A DNA stretch of 16,291 bases, taken from NCBI GenBank assembly GCA_900556555.1, contig USPF01000049.1:1-16291 (forward strand), in the 5' to 3' direction. The notes under the pieces are model-generated. The model searched no databases, was not told where the DNA came from, and saw nothing but the letters and a program-made list of their open reading frames with translations. The number at the start of each line of letters is the position of its first letter. Position 1 is the first letter of the stretch. Positions 1-5,779 of this stretch are shown here, in pieces. Position numbers and translations under genes: made by a program. The DNA comes from an uncultured Blautia sp. (GTDB lineage Bacteria > Bacillota > Clostridia > Lachnospirales > Lachnospiraceae).

Positions 1-1129
1 TTTCTATTTCTTGTTTTTTCTGCTCAATCGCTTGTTCTCCAAGTTTTTCCAATTCAGCCTGTTTATCACTTAATTTTTGATTTCCTTCCTCTATTTCTGT
101 TACGAGCTCTTCTCTTTTCTTTTCTAAAATATTTAACTCGCTTAAAATTTCTTTTTTCTTTTCTTCGTAATGAACATCTTCACGAACAACATTGGTTAAT
201 AATTCTTCATGTGTTCTTAAATACTCTTCTTTATCTGATTTTGCATTAGGGTTGTTTTTAAAATATTCTTCCGTTAAACGTACCTTATAATCACTTAAAT
301 CTACTGACGTCTGTAATAACTCACATATTCTTTTTATTCTGTTATCCGTTAATTGACCTTCTTCAGAAAAAGAATCTGCCAATTCCAAAAACTGTTCTCG
401 TATTCCAGCCAAATTATCGATTTCTGATGATTTATTTAAAAGCGTTTTAAAAAAGTCAGCAAGTTCTTCATTGTCAATATACTCTATTTTTTCTTCAGGC
501 TCAATAGCTTTTAAATCACTAATATTATAGATAAATTCTATACGATCATTTCGTCTGATTGAAAAGTATCCATCCATAATAATTTTTTCTATATCTGAAT
601 TTCTATATCTATTTATAGTTCCACTATTTACAAATACTTTAATAGTATAATATGATTCATCGCCATATGAATCTTCGATATCAGAAATCATAAATTCGAA
701 TGGTCCATAACAATCCTGTGCATATCTCAAAAGAATCTGTTTATTAGGTCGATGCTTAATCCTGATAGTTCTTTTTGTTTTGTCGTTTATAAAATCCTCA
801 ATTGCATAATCAATATCTATAATTTCAACAACTTCATCCTTATCAAAATCATCTATTGCATTGAAAGGAATCTGATATTTATTACTATTATCAGTATAAG
901 GTGCATACCCCGGATGTAAATCTCTATTAAAATCAATCTTAAATTGTAATAATCTATTTTTTATACTTTCTGTATCACTATCAGATATACCAGTAAGTGA
1001 AACTGTTCCACCATTTGGAAATTCTCCCCACCTATCTTCAATTCCTCTTAATTTGCCATCTTCCATAATCTCGTATTGAGGACGGATAAAACTCTTATTA
1101 CCAAATGCTCCCAGAAAATATCTATACAT
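1..1129 (-). CDS. Large coiled-coil protein, N-terminal part (runs off left edge)
   Basis: An open frame of 376 codons starts at ATG 1129-1127 and has no stop before base 1. GGAGGG lies 7 bases upstream of the start. The product begins MYRYFLGAFG. About 220 residues look beta-rich and mixed, rich in D, E, I and Y. A helical part follows, and from about residue 320 there is a highly charged coiled coil rich in K, E, L and Q that is still running at the edge. Composition is much more AT-rich than the neighbouring mobilization genes, which suggests separately acquired cargo. I do not recognise the family. A unique N-terminal region followed by a long coiled coil fits several defence-type or SMC/McrB-like ATPases, but no nucleotide-binding motif is visible in the part present. 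It is separated from tnpV by a terminator and has its own promoter. Confidence 0.85.
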   Translation of the reverse strand, partial: MYRYFLGAFGNKSFIRPQYEIMEDGKLRGIEDRWGEFPNGGTVSLTGISDSDTESIKNRLLQFKIDFNRDLHPGYAPYTDNSNKYQIPFNAIDDFDKDEVVEIIDIDYAIEDFINDKTKRTIRIKHRPNKQILLRYAQDCYGPFEFMISDIEDSYGDESYYTIKVFVNSGTINRYRNSDIEKIIMDGYFSIRRNDRIEFIYNISDLKAIEPEEKIEYIDNEELADFFKTLLNKSSEIDNLAGIREQFLELADSFSEEGQLTDNRIKRICELLQTSVDLSDYKVRLTEEYFKNNPNAKSDKEEYLRTHEELLTNVVREDVHYEEKKKEILSELNILEKKREELVTEIEEGNQKLSDKQAELEKLGEQAIEQKKQEIE

Positions 1130-1192
1130 CTTTTGTCCCTCCAAATTAATTATCTTATTTACATTCCAACACTCACTCAATGAATTTTCGTA

Positions 1193-1223
1193 ATTATACA
1201 CCCCTATTAAATAGGCTTTTCAA
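1193..1223 (-). promoter_or_regulatory. Candidate promoter with palindromic operator for the left-edge gene
   Basis: On the minus strand TTGAAA (1223-1218) and TATAAT (1198-1193) are separated by 19 bases, longer than the usual 17. The spacer holds a perfect inverted repeat CCTATT-A-AATAGG (1203-1215), a plausible repressor site. A perfect -10 and the operator-like palindrome favour the call; the long spacing weakens it. The untranslated leader would be roughly 55-60 bases. Confidence 0.45.
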
Positions 1224-1290
1224 TGATATAATTTTATCTAAATTTTACCACATTTAGCTTAATTACTCCATTGAATTTTTACAAATACCC

Positions 1291-1317
1291 AAGAAAAAGA
1301 GTGGTAAATATTACCAC
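1291..1317 (-). terminator. Rho-independent terminator after E1 tnpV
   Basis: Read on the minus strand, a perfect 7-bp stem GTGGTAA/TTACCAC with a 3-base loop (1317-1301) is followed by TCTTTTTCTT. It starts 10 bases beyond the tnpV stop codon and ends the relaxase-tnpV transcript. It also insulates the left-edge gene. The stem is AT-rich, so termination may be partial. Confidence 0.7.
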
Positions 1318-1326
1318 CCAAATTCT

Positions 1327-1704
1327 TTATTCACACACAATTTCTTTCAATATCATCTCCTCCGCACAAGCCCGGATATTATTCATTCTCCCAACCCATG
1401 CCATCTGATTCTGCATCTTCAGTTCTTCCGTCACTCCCTGCTTTTCTTTCATCTGCTCCACCAGTCTGTCCATCATCTGATTACACTCCTCGTCAATCTG
1501 ATGCAAATGCTCATTCAACTTCCCGGCAAGCACCAGTTCCAGATATAATCCTTTCCGATGATCTTTCAAATAAGTTTTTCTCAACATTCCATACTTCCCA
1601 ATCGGATACTCTGTCTCTTCCGGGAGGTACAGGTCTGGATAATACAGACCGTCCTCTCCTAAAGTATAACTGATTCCATTTTCTCCCATAATGTGTTTCT
1701 CCAT
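1327..1704 (-). CDS. tnpV: TnpV family protein (E1)
   Basis: A 125-residue protein. It matches the TnpV family known from Tn4451-type mobilizable elements: an N-terminal G-x-x-Y-x-P-D-L-x-L-P-E-E segment, a middle basic helical part, and the C-terminal signature AWVGRMNNIRACAEEMI near residues 101-117. The start is ATG at 1704, since AGGAGG lies 6 bases upstream; the frame is open further upstream but lacks a ribosome site. The E2 copy has exactly the same length. The gene follows the relaxase C-terminal reading frame by 10 bases and is the last backbone gene before a terminator. TnpV function is not established; despite the name there is no recombinase motif. Its place at the end of the mobilization operon suggests an accessory role in transfer or maintenance (inference). 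Confidence 0.85.
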   Translation of the reverse strand: MEKHIMGENGISYTLGEDGLYYPDLYLPEETEYPIGKYGMLRKTYLKDHRKGLYLELVLAGKLNEHLHQIDEECNQMMDRLVEQMKEKQGVTEELKMQNQMAWVGRMNNIRACAEEMILKEIVCE

Positions 1705-1714
1705 GATTGTCCTC

Positions 1715-2284
1715 CTATCTTGCTCCCCGATTTTTGTTCTGACTACGGGTATGCTGTTTATTTTTCTGTTCATTCTGTATTTCTTGTTTCTTTTCAGCCA
1801 GCTTCGCCCTAATACCATGTGCTACTGGCTCTTTTCCTGTTTCTTTCTTCCATTTTTCTATTGCAGTTCGATATTGGCTATACTCAGATTGAGAATCCTT
1901 AAAATCTTTTAAAAATTCCTGTACACTTCTATATCCGATTTTCTGCACAATCCTTGGAAGATAATCTTTCATATCTCTAATCTGGCTTTTCAGTTCATCA
2001 ATTTCTTTCTGCAATTCTTTTTTCTTTCTTCCTTTAAACCATCCCGTGACCTCTGACAGTTCTTTCTTCTTTGCAGAAAGCTGTTTTTGTTTCTGTTGAA
2101 TTGCACCGTTTTGATCTTCCAGTTCTTTATTCACTTTAAATAGTTTCGGATACTTTGATGCAAGCCTCGTCATTTTAGGTTGTTCCGGTTCTGCCTTTTC
2201 TTCTTTTGTTGTCTTGATTGCTGCCATGCTATTTTCAGCAACATGCTCTTGGTGTTCGGCTTCCGTTCGCTCTGTCTGTGCCAC
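1715..2284 (-). pseudogene. Relaxase C-terminal coiled-coil segment, separated by an in-frame TAG (E1)
   Basis: This open frame continues in the same reading frame as the relaxase domain upstream: TAG at 2293-2291, two codons (ACA AGT), then GTG at 2284. It aligns with the C-terminal half of the intact E2 relaxase, including LSEVTGWFKG here against LSETTGFFKG there, followed by a similar K/E-rich coiled coil and a GYRSVQEFLKDF-like segment. Either one nonsense mutation split the gene, or the C-terminal domain is made separately. GGAG, overlapping the stop codon, sits 9 bases before the GTG, so re-initiation is possible. Apart from the TAG, the frame stays open for the whole 189 codons, with no further decay. 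It is listed as a broken part of one gene, but it may still be translated. Confidence 0.7.
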
Positions 2285-2290
2285 ACTTGT

Positions 2291-3256
2291 CTACTCCGGC
2301 ACTTCCCTGGGCTTCTTAAACAGCACACTTGCTATCAAAAACTCCAATGCCTCGACCGCCACTGTTACAACTCTGGAAAATAATCGTGGTCTGTTTCCAC
2401 GCCGGGCAATTGATTCCCTGATTGACTCCGTGATTTCTTTCCGCTTCACTTCCATTATCTTCGATTCCGGCACTCCACTAATCAATGCCATATCAACAGC
2501 TCTGTTCCATTCCCGGCGTTTTTGGTTATCCGCTTCTATTTCCTGTGCTTTCGGATTATTTTTTCCAATTTTCTTTGTTGCAAGATAAATACTGCCACGT
2601 TCAAACACTTGTAACTTCTGATTCTCATCTTTCACGTAAATATTAATTAAGTCTGTATAAGAATGCTTTACCTCATCCAGAAATGAATTACTCTTGAAGC
2701 GTTCCTCTTTCACTGTAAACAATTTTTTCTCATATACTTCTCCTTTTTTCACGATACTGCAGCCTTCTCGTATCTCACCATCTTCTCCCAATATCTCTTT
2801 CTTGGTTCGGACATGCTTCCCATTTTCATCATAAAACATATTTCTGCTAGCAGTCTTGATGATTGGTTCGTCTAATAACTTCCGTTCTGCAAATATCAGA
2901 TGAATGTGATAATTGGTCTTTCTTTTATTGTGGTGCAAAGCAGCGATACACTCCATTCCATAATTCTGCTTAAAATGATTTGTAAAAAGCTGTAGCAATC
3001 TATCCGGCTGATATTCTGTAAAACTCTCTGGCAAAGCAATGATCAGTTCTCTTGCTTCAATGCATTTTCCTTCTGTTCCACTTTTAGCAAATTCTTCCTG
3101 ATTACATTTTGCAAGTTCACGCCAAAATTTCCGTTCTGTGGTTTCATAAACTGCATAAAGATTTTCCTGTTTTGCGTGACTGGACATATAAGTGATCCTG
3201 CCTTTTACATTGCTTAGTTTTGTCATTTGAATAAATGAATTTCTTCCGATAGGCAC
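2291..3256 (-). CDS. mobA: MobA/MobL family relaxase, nuclease domain (E1)
   Basis: A 321-residue N-terminal part of a relaxase, which would nick and covalently hold the transferred strand at oriT. It opens MPIGRNSFIQ. A candidate catalytic tyrosine is Tyr23 in GRITYMSS. The LIIALPESF segment (about 71-79) and the metal-binding histidine cluster H108, H109, H117 and H119 (HHNKRKTNYHIH) are typical of MobA/MobL (MOBQ-type) enzymes. It ends at a TAG codon, and the coiled-coil remainder follows in the same frame. The E2 counterpart is a single 476-residue protein. The catalytic domain looks complete, so nicking may survive. The start is GTG at 3256 with AAGGAGG only 2 bases away, unusually close; E2 has the same arrangement. 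The oriT-like region lies directly upstream. Confidence 0.85.
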   Translation of the reverse strand: MPIGRNSFIQMTKLSNVKGRITYMSSHAKQENLYAVYETTERKFWRELAKCNQEEFAKSGTEGKCIEARELIIALPESFTEYQPDRLLQLFTNHFKQNYGMECIAALHHNKRKTNYHIHLIFAERKLLDEPIIKTASRNMFYDENGKHVRTKKEILGEDGEIREGCSIVKKGEVYEKKLFTVKEERFKSNSFLDEVKHSYTDLINIYVKDENQKLQVFERGSIYLATKKIGKNNPKAQEIEADNQKRREWNRAVDMALISGVPESKIMEVKRKEITESIRESIARRGNRPRLFSRVVTVAVEALEFLIASVLFKKPREVPE

Positions 3257-3299
3257 TCCCTCCTTGTCTTCGGCAAAATAAATTCTGTCATATTATTTG

Positions 3300-3531
3300 T
3301 GAGTGGATGCATCGGCATCCGTTTACGAACTAACTGCCGTTTCCGGCTATAATAGCCCCCTGCAAGGGCGAAATACGCAGAGCATAAACAAAGTTTGTGC
3401 GATGGGTGTATTTCGCTCTCAAACGCCGAGGGCTTTGTGAGATGCTTCTTACATCTACCACAACTTGCTTTCGCTTTTCATTTTGGGCGTATCCGCCCTC
3501 TTTTTCTGCCCGTATCCGGGCTTATTTTTTC
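3300..3531. other. oriT: Putative origin of transfer (oriT) upstream of E1 relaxase
   Basis: This 312-base gene-free stretch between the relaxase and DUF5348 is strongly conserved with E2. It contains a 6-bp hairpin (3305-3320), a 4-bp hairpin (3336-3347), and a large inverted repeat GCGAAATACGC/GTGTATTTCGC (3368-3378 and 3406-3416, one G-T pair). Inside the loop is the small dyad ACAAA-G-TTTGT followed by GCGATGGG. A short dyad followed by GTGCG resembles the nick-site layout of MOBQ origins such as RSF1010, which suggests nicking near 3401 (inference). Position next to the relaxase gene and conservation in both elements support the call. Short open frames across it are not coding. Confidence 0.65.
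3485..3531 (+). terminator. Tandem plus-strand terminator-like hairpins (E1)
   Basis: Two consecutive hairpins are each followed by T-runs on the plus strand: GGGCG-TATC-CGCCC then TCTTTTTCT, and GCCCG-TATC-CGGGC then TTATTTTTT. No plus-strand gene precedes them. They may stop antisense transcription or an RNA made from the oriT region, or act as single-stranded DNA hairpins during transfer. The first hairpin is conserved in E2; the second is degenerate there. Confidence 0.55.
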
Positions 3532-3568
3532 ACTAACAACAAACCGACTATTACTCTTCCTGTCTGCT

Positions 3569-3796
3569 TTATTCCCGTATCCTTGCCCGTACATACTCCA
3601 GATCTCCACAATACGGTGTTCCCACCAAATACCATTCTCTCGCCAGATTCATTTCCATTCGTGTCTTTACCCACTGATCATCAACTAGAACTTCCAGACA
3701 TTCTCCGCAGTGAAATCCTGGATCAATCCATAAGTCTGATGACAATAATCCATATCTTTTGTTATAACTGTTGTAACCTAATCTTCCTTCTCTCAT
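3569..3796 (-). CDS. DUF5348 domain protein (E1)
   Basis: A 75-residue protein, MREGRLGYN..RYGLL..DLW..GFHCGEC, ending in WYLVGTPY and VRARI, which I recognise as the DUF5348 family common on Clostridia mobile elements. Predicted to be a compact beta-rich fold with two cysteines (HCGEC) and no catalytic motif. By eye 68 of 75 residues are identical to the E2 copy, far more than any other backbone pair. It lies between the small 80-residue protein and oriT, so a DNA-processing or regulatory role is plausible but unproven. The start is ATG 3796, with GGGAGA about 8 bases upstream. It probably shares a transcript with the relaxase. Confidence 0.85.
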   Translation of the reverse strand: MREGRLGYNSYNKRYGLLSSDLWIDPGFHCGECLEVLVDDQWVKTRMEMNLAREWYLVGTPYCGDLEYVRARIRE

Positions 3797-3834
3797 GGTG
3801 TCATTCTCCCTTCATTTATCATTTCCGCAGGGAC

Positions 3835-3849
3835 GCCCTGAATCAGGGC
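3835..3849. repeat. Perfect 6-bp hairpin in E1-specific spacer insertion
   Basis: GCCCTG-AAT-CAGGGC, followed on the plus strand by CCCCTTTTG, lies in roughly 90 bases that are absent from the corresponding spacer in E2. It could be a weak plus-strand terminator or part of a small inserted sequence; no other ends are visible. Confidence 0.4.
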
Positions 3850-3925
3850 CCCCTTTTGAAAAGTTTTTTCTTCGCCAATCAACTACCGGCTACACCTTAC
3901 AGACCTTCTCTTTGTTTGCTATCTA

Positions 3926-3946
3926 CAGGTGCGTGGCACGCTCCTG
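3926..3946. repeat. Conserved 21-bp near-palindrome (E1 copy)
   Basis: CAGG-T-GCGTG-G-CACGC-T-CCTG reads the same on both strands except at the central base and one flanking mismatch. The matching position in E2 (12878-12898) carries the same arms. It lies in the leader between the 80-residue protein gene and DUF5348. It may be a protein-binding site or an mRNA hairpin controlling DUF5348-relaxase expression. Confidence 0.6.
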
Positions 3947-3970
3947 TCATAAGGTCATCAAGCAGAATCT

Positions 3971-4213
3971 TTACCAACGAAAGTTCTCATGCATTCCACA
4001 CTTATCCAAATACTCTTGTCTTGCCTTTTCCCGTTCTTCCTCGGTTGGTGCTGTTTTGAATGTTGTATATAACTGACGTTTTACCATACTGTCTAATTTT
4101 TCCATCAATGCTTTTTCTATTTCCGGCAGATATTCCTCATTCCCGGCAAGATGGTACTGGAACAATGCCAGTAATAAATCTTTTGGTATCTGCACCTGTG
4201 ATTTTCTTTCCAT
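3971..4213 (-). CDS. Small conserved helical protein of the IME backbone (E1)
   Basis: An 80-residue, highly charged, probably all-helical protein. The C-terminal half, TTFKTAPTEEEREKARQEYLDKCG..ENFRW, is closely shared with the E2 copy (GKFKTAPTEKERERARKEYLDRRG..ESFRW). The N-terminal half, with VQIPKDLLLALFQYHL, is less similar. I do not recognise a named family or catalytic motif. The start is ATG 4213, with AAAGGAG 5 bases upstream. The gene sits directly after the iteron-like array, whose last repeat ends about 13 bases from its start codon. A role in binding that array or assisting the ATPase is a guess from position. Presence in both elements in the same place makes it a real gene. Confidence 0.8.
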   Translation of the reverse strand: MERKSQVQIPKDLLLALFQYHLAGNEEYLPEIEKALMEKLDSMVKRQLYTTFKTAPTEEEREKARQEYLDKCGMHENFRW

Positions 4214-4225
4214 GTTTCTCCTTTC

Positions 4226-4308
4226 CGTGACGGTCGTGACGATAGTGACGATATTTTCACTACCGACACGCTATATAAAATACCGTCACAACCGTCACAT
4301 ATCGTCAC
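4226..4308. repeat. Iteron-like array with dyad symmetry, candidate replication origin (E1)
   Basis: Three 9-bp repeats of the form GTGACGGT or GTGACGAT run on the plus strand (4226-4252). After a 29-base AT-rich spacer come three inverted copies, ACCGTCACA twice and TATCGTCAC (4282-4308). The stop codon of the ATPase gene (TGA) is inside the outermost repeat. E2 has the same layout with different spacing. Iterons beside a RepA-type helicase gene suggest a vegetative origin or maintenance site for the excised circle. An operator for the downstream gene is the alternative. Confidence 0.7.
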
Positions 4309-5459
4309 GCTTGTTTTCCAACAAAGGCTAATCTGATCTTTCTTCCATCATGTCCTCGTTCCGCTTTATACTGGATTCCATATTCCAGAATCAATCGTTC
4401 CAGGCTGACATTTAATTTTCGTGATAATGCGTTCGGCTGCATTTCCACCTGCAATACTTCCACAAGCTCTGTTGCTGTTCCTGCCCACTCTGGCGTAATC
4501 TCTGTTACAAGTTCTTTGATTTTTTCAAGCAAGGGATCTTCCGGTTCTTTCCAGAGTTCTGTTTCTGTCTTAGTTAACTCCCAGACACATCTTTCCCGAT
4601 TAAAATTCAGCCACAGCTTCTGATCCTGCTGGTCACGACCTGCCACCTCCAGCACTGCCTTGTTATCCGTCCTTTTTTCTTTCTGCATAACGAATGCTCC
4701 ATCCGCAGCTCCCAGCAGTCCGTTTGTGCCGGAAATCATATCAAAACTGTCTGAGGATTCCATTTTTCTTGTGTGATGCACCACCAGAAAGCAAATTCCA
4801 TAATGGTCACTGAATGCTTTCAGCTTCGTCACAATCTCATAGTCACTGGCGTAGCTGAATTTATCTCCACCGACTTCCCGGACTTTCTGAAGCGTATCAA
4901 TAATAATGAGCCTTGCGTCTTTATGATTTGTTACAAACTGCACAAGCTGCTGTTCCAATCCGGCATTTAATGATTTAGACTTTGTAGCAAAATAAAAGTT
5001 CTCACTGCCTTCCATTCCAAACATCTGTGATAACCGCTTTTGCAACCTTGCATAATCATCTTCCAATGCCAAATACAAAACCGTTCCCTGTCTGACTGAA
5101 AATCCCCACAATGGAAGTCCTTTACTGATGTGATACCCGATCTGTGCCATAAAGAATGATTTTCCAATTTTCGGCGAACCAACAAACAGATAAGTTCCGT
5201 TATACAGAAGTCCATCTACAATCGGCAATTTTGGTGGATATGCGGTGTCGTATAATTCCATCATGGAAACGGTTTCCAGATCATCTGGATTCTTTTTATT
5301 TGCTGATTTTGCTGTATTTTCCGCATTATTTGTGGCTTGCAGATTGCCCTTACCGGGCAAATCTGCTATACTTTGGTTGGTTTTAAAATTTTGTAATGGC
5401 TGTTCCACATCTGCGCCAACAGATGCAATCGGAGCAGTCATTTTTTCTTTTGCTGTCAT
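4305..5459 (-). CDS. RepA-like RecA-fold ATPase/helicase (E1)
   Basis: A 384-residue protein of the AAA_25/RepA hexameric helicase type. Walker A is GSPKIGKS at residues 94-101, an ALEDD acidic motif is near 131-135, Walker B is LIIID ending at D188, and a VVHHTRK sensor motif is at 226-232. SGTNGLLGAADG follows, typical of this family. The N-terminal 60 residues are a variable linker except for MTAPIASVGADVEQP (7-21), also kept in E2. The C-terminal 90 residues probably form a DNA-binding or partner-binding domain. ATG 5459 overlaps the mobC-like stop by 4 bases (ATGA), indicating translational coupling. Ending inside an iteron array, it is the likely replication or maintenance helicase of the circular form (inference). 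Confidence 0.85.
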   Translation of the reverse strand: MTAKEKMTAPIASVGADVEQPLQNFKTNQSIADLPGKGNLQATNNAENTAKSANKKNPDDLETVSMMELYDTAYPPKLPIVDGLLYNGTYLFVGSPKIGKSFFMAQIGYHISKGLPLWGFSVRQGTVLYLALEDDYARLQKRLSQMFGMEGSENFYFATKSKSLNAGLEQQLVQFVTNHKDARLIIIDTLQKVREVGGDKFSYASDYEIVTKLKAFSDHYGICFLVVHHTRKMESSDSFDMISGTNGLLGAADGAFVMQKEKRTDNKAVLEVAGRDQQDQKLWLNFNRERCVWELTKTETELWKEPEDPLLEKIKELVTEITPEWAGTATELVEVLQVEMQPNALSRKLNVSLERLILEYGIQYKAERGHDGRKIRLAFVGKQA

Positions 5460-5779
5460 TCATTTTCCCCTTTCAATCCATACAATGTCTCTGCGACCAA
5501 TCTCAGGGTACTCAGCAACTCTTCATTTTCCTCACTGCATTTTTCCAGACGTTTCAATTCTTCATAAATCTCTGCCATCTGATTTCGCAATGCTTTATAC
5601 ACTCTTGGATTTCCTTGTACCACAATTTCCCGATCAGTTAATCGTTTTGTGATATAGTCCTGCTTGCTAAGTCCTGATAATCGGACACATACATCAATCT
5701 GCTCTGCTTCTTTCGGTGATACCCGGAATGCTACGATTTTGTTTCTCCATCTTCCTTTACTGTCCAGATTTTTCTCCAT
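5456..5779 (-). CDS. MobC-like ribbon-helix-helix mobilization protein (E1)
   Basis: A 107-residue protein. The N-terminal part, NKIVAFRVSPKEAEQIDVCV followed by SGLSKQDYI, has the strand-helix-helix pattern of relaxosome MobC and related ribbon-helix-helix proteins. The conserved VVQGNPRV sits in the middle, and the C-terminal part is a helical segment rich in L and E, likely for oligomerisation. It would bind near oriT and help the relaxase, or regulate the operon. The ATG at 5779 overlaps the integrase end by 23 bases, and its own end overlaps the ATPase start, so the three genes are coupled. The family assignment is by pattern and not certain. Confidence 0.7.
   Translation of the reverse strand: MEKNLDSKGRWRNKIVAFRVSPKEAEQIDVCVRLSGLSKQDYITKRLTDREIVVQGNPRVYKALRNQMAEIYEELKRLEKCSEENEELLSTLRLVAETLYGLKGENE

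Noticed and set aside
1327..1704. TnpV as a transposase
   Set aside because: The family name comes from its location on transposons. No serine, tyrosine or DDE catalytic motif is present; the tyrosine integrases perform recombination here.
1705..1818. Upstream extension of E1 tnpV to 163 residues
   Set aside because: It would overlap the relaxase C-terminal frame. The ATG at 1704 has AGGAGG at ideal spacing and gives the same 125-residue length as the E2 copy.
3397..4059. Long plus-strand open frame (220 codons) across oriT, DUF5348 and spacer
   Set aside because: It runs antisense to a recognised DUF5348 gene and through structured non-coding DNA, has no good ribosome site, and its product has low-complexity F/S/L/P composition typical of an antisense shadow.
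4226..4308. CRISPR-like array
   Set aside because: Units are only 9 bases, almost without spacers, and arranged as direct plus inverted copies; no cas genes are nearby. Iterons fit better.
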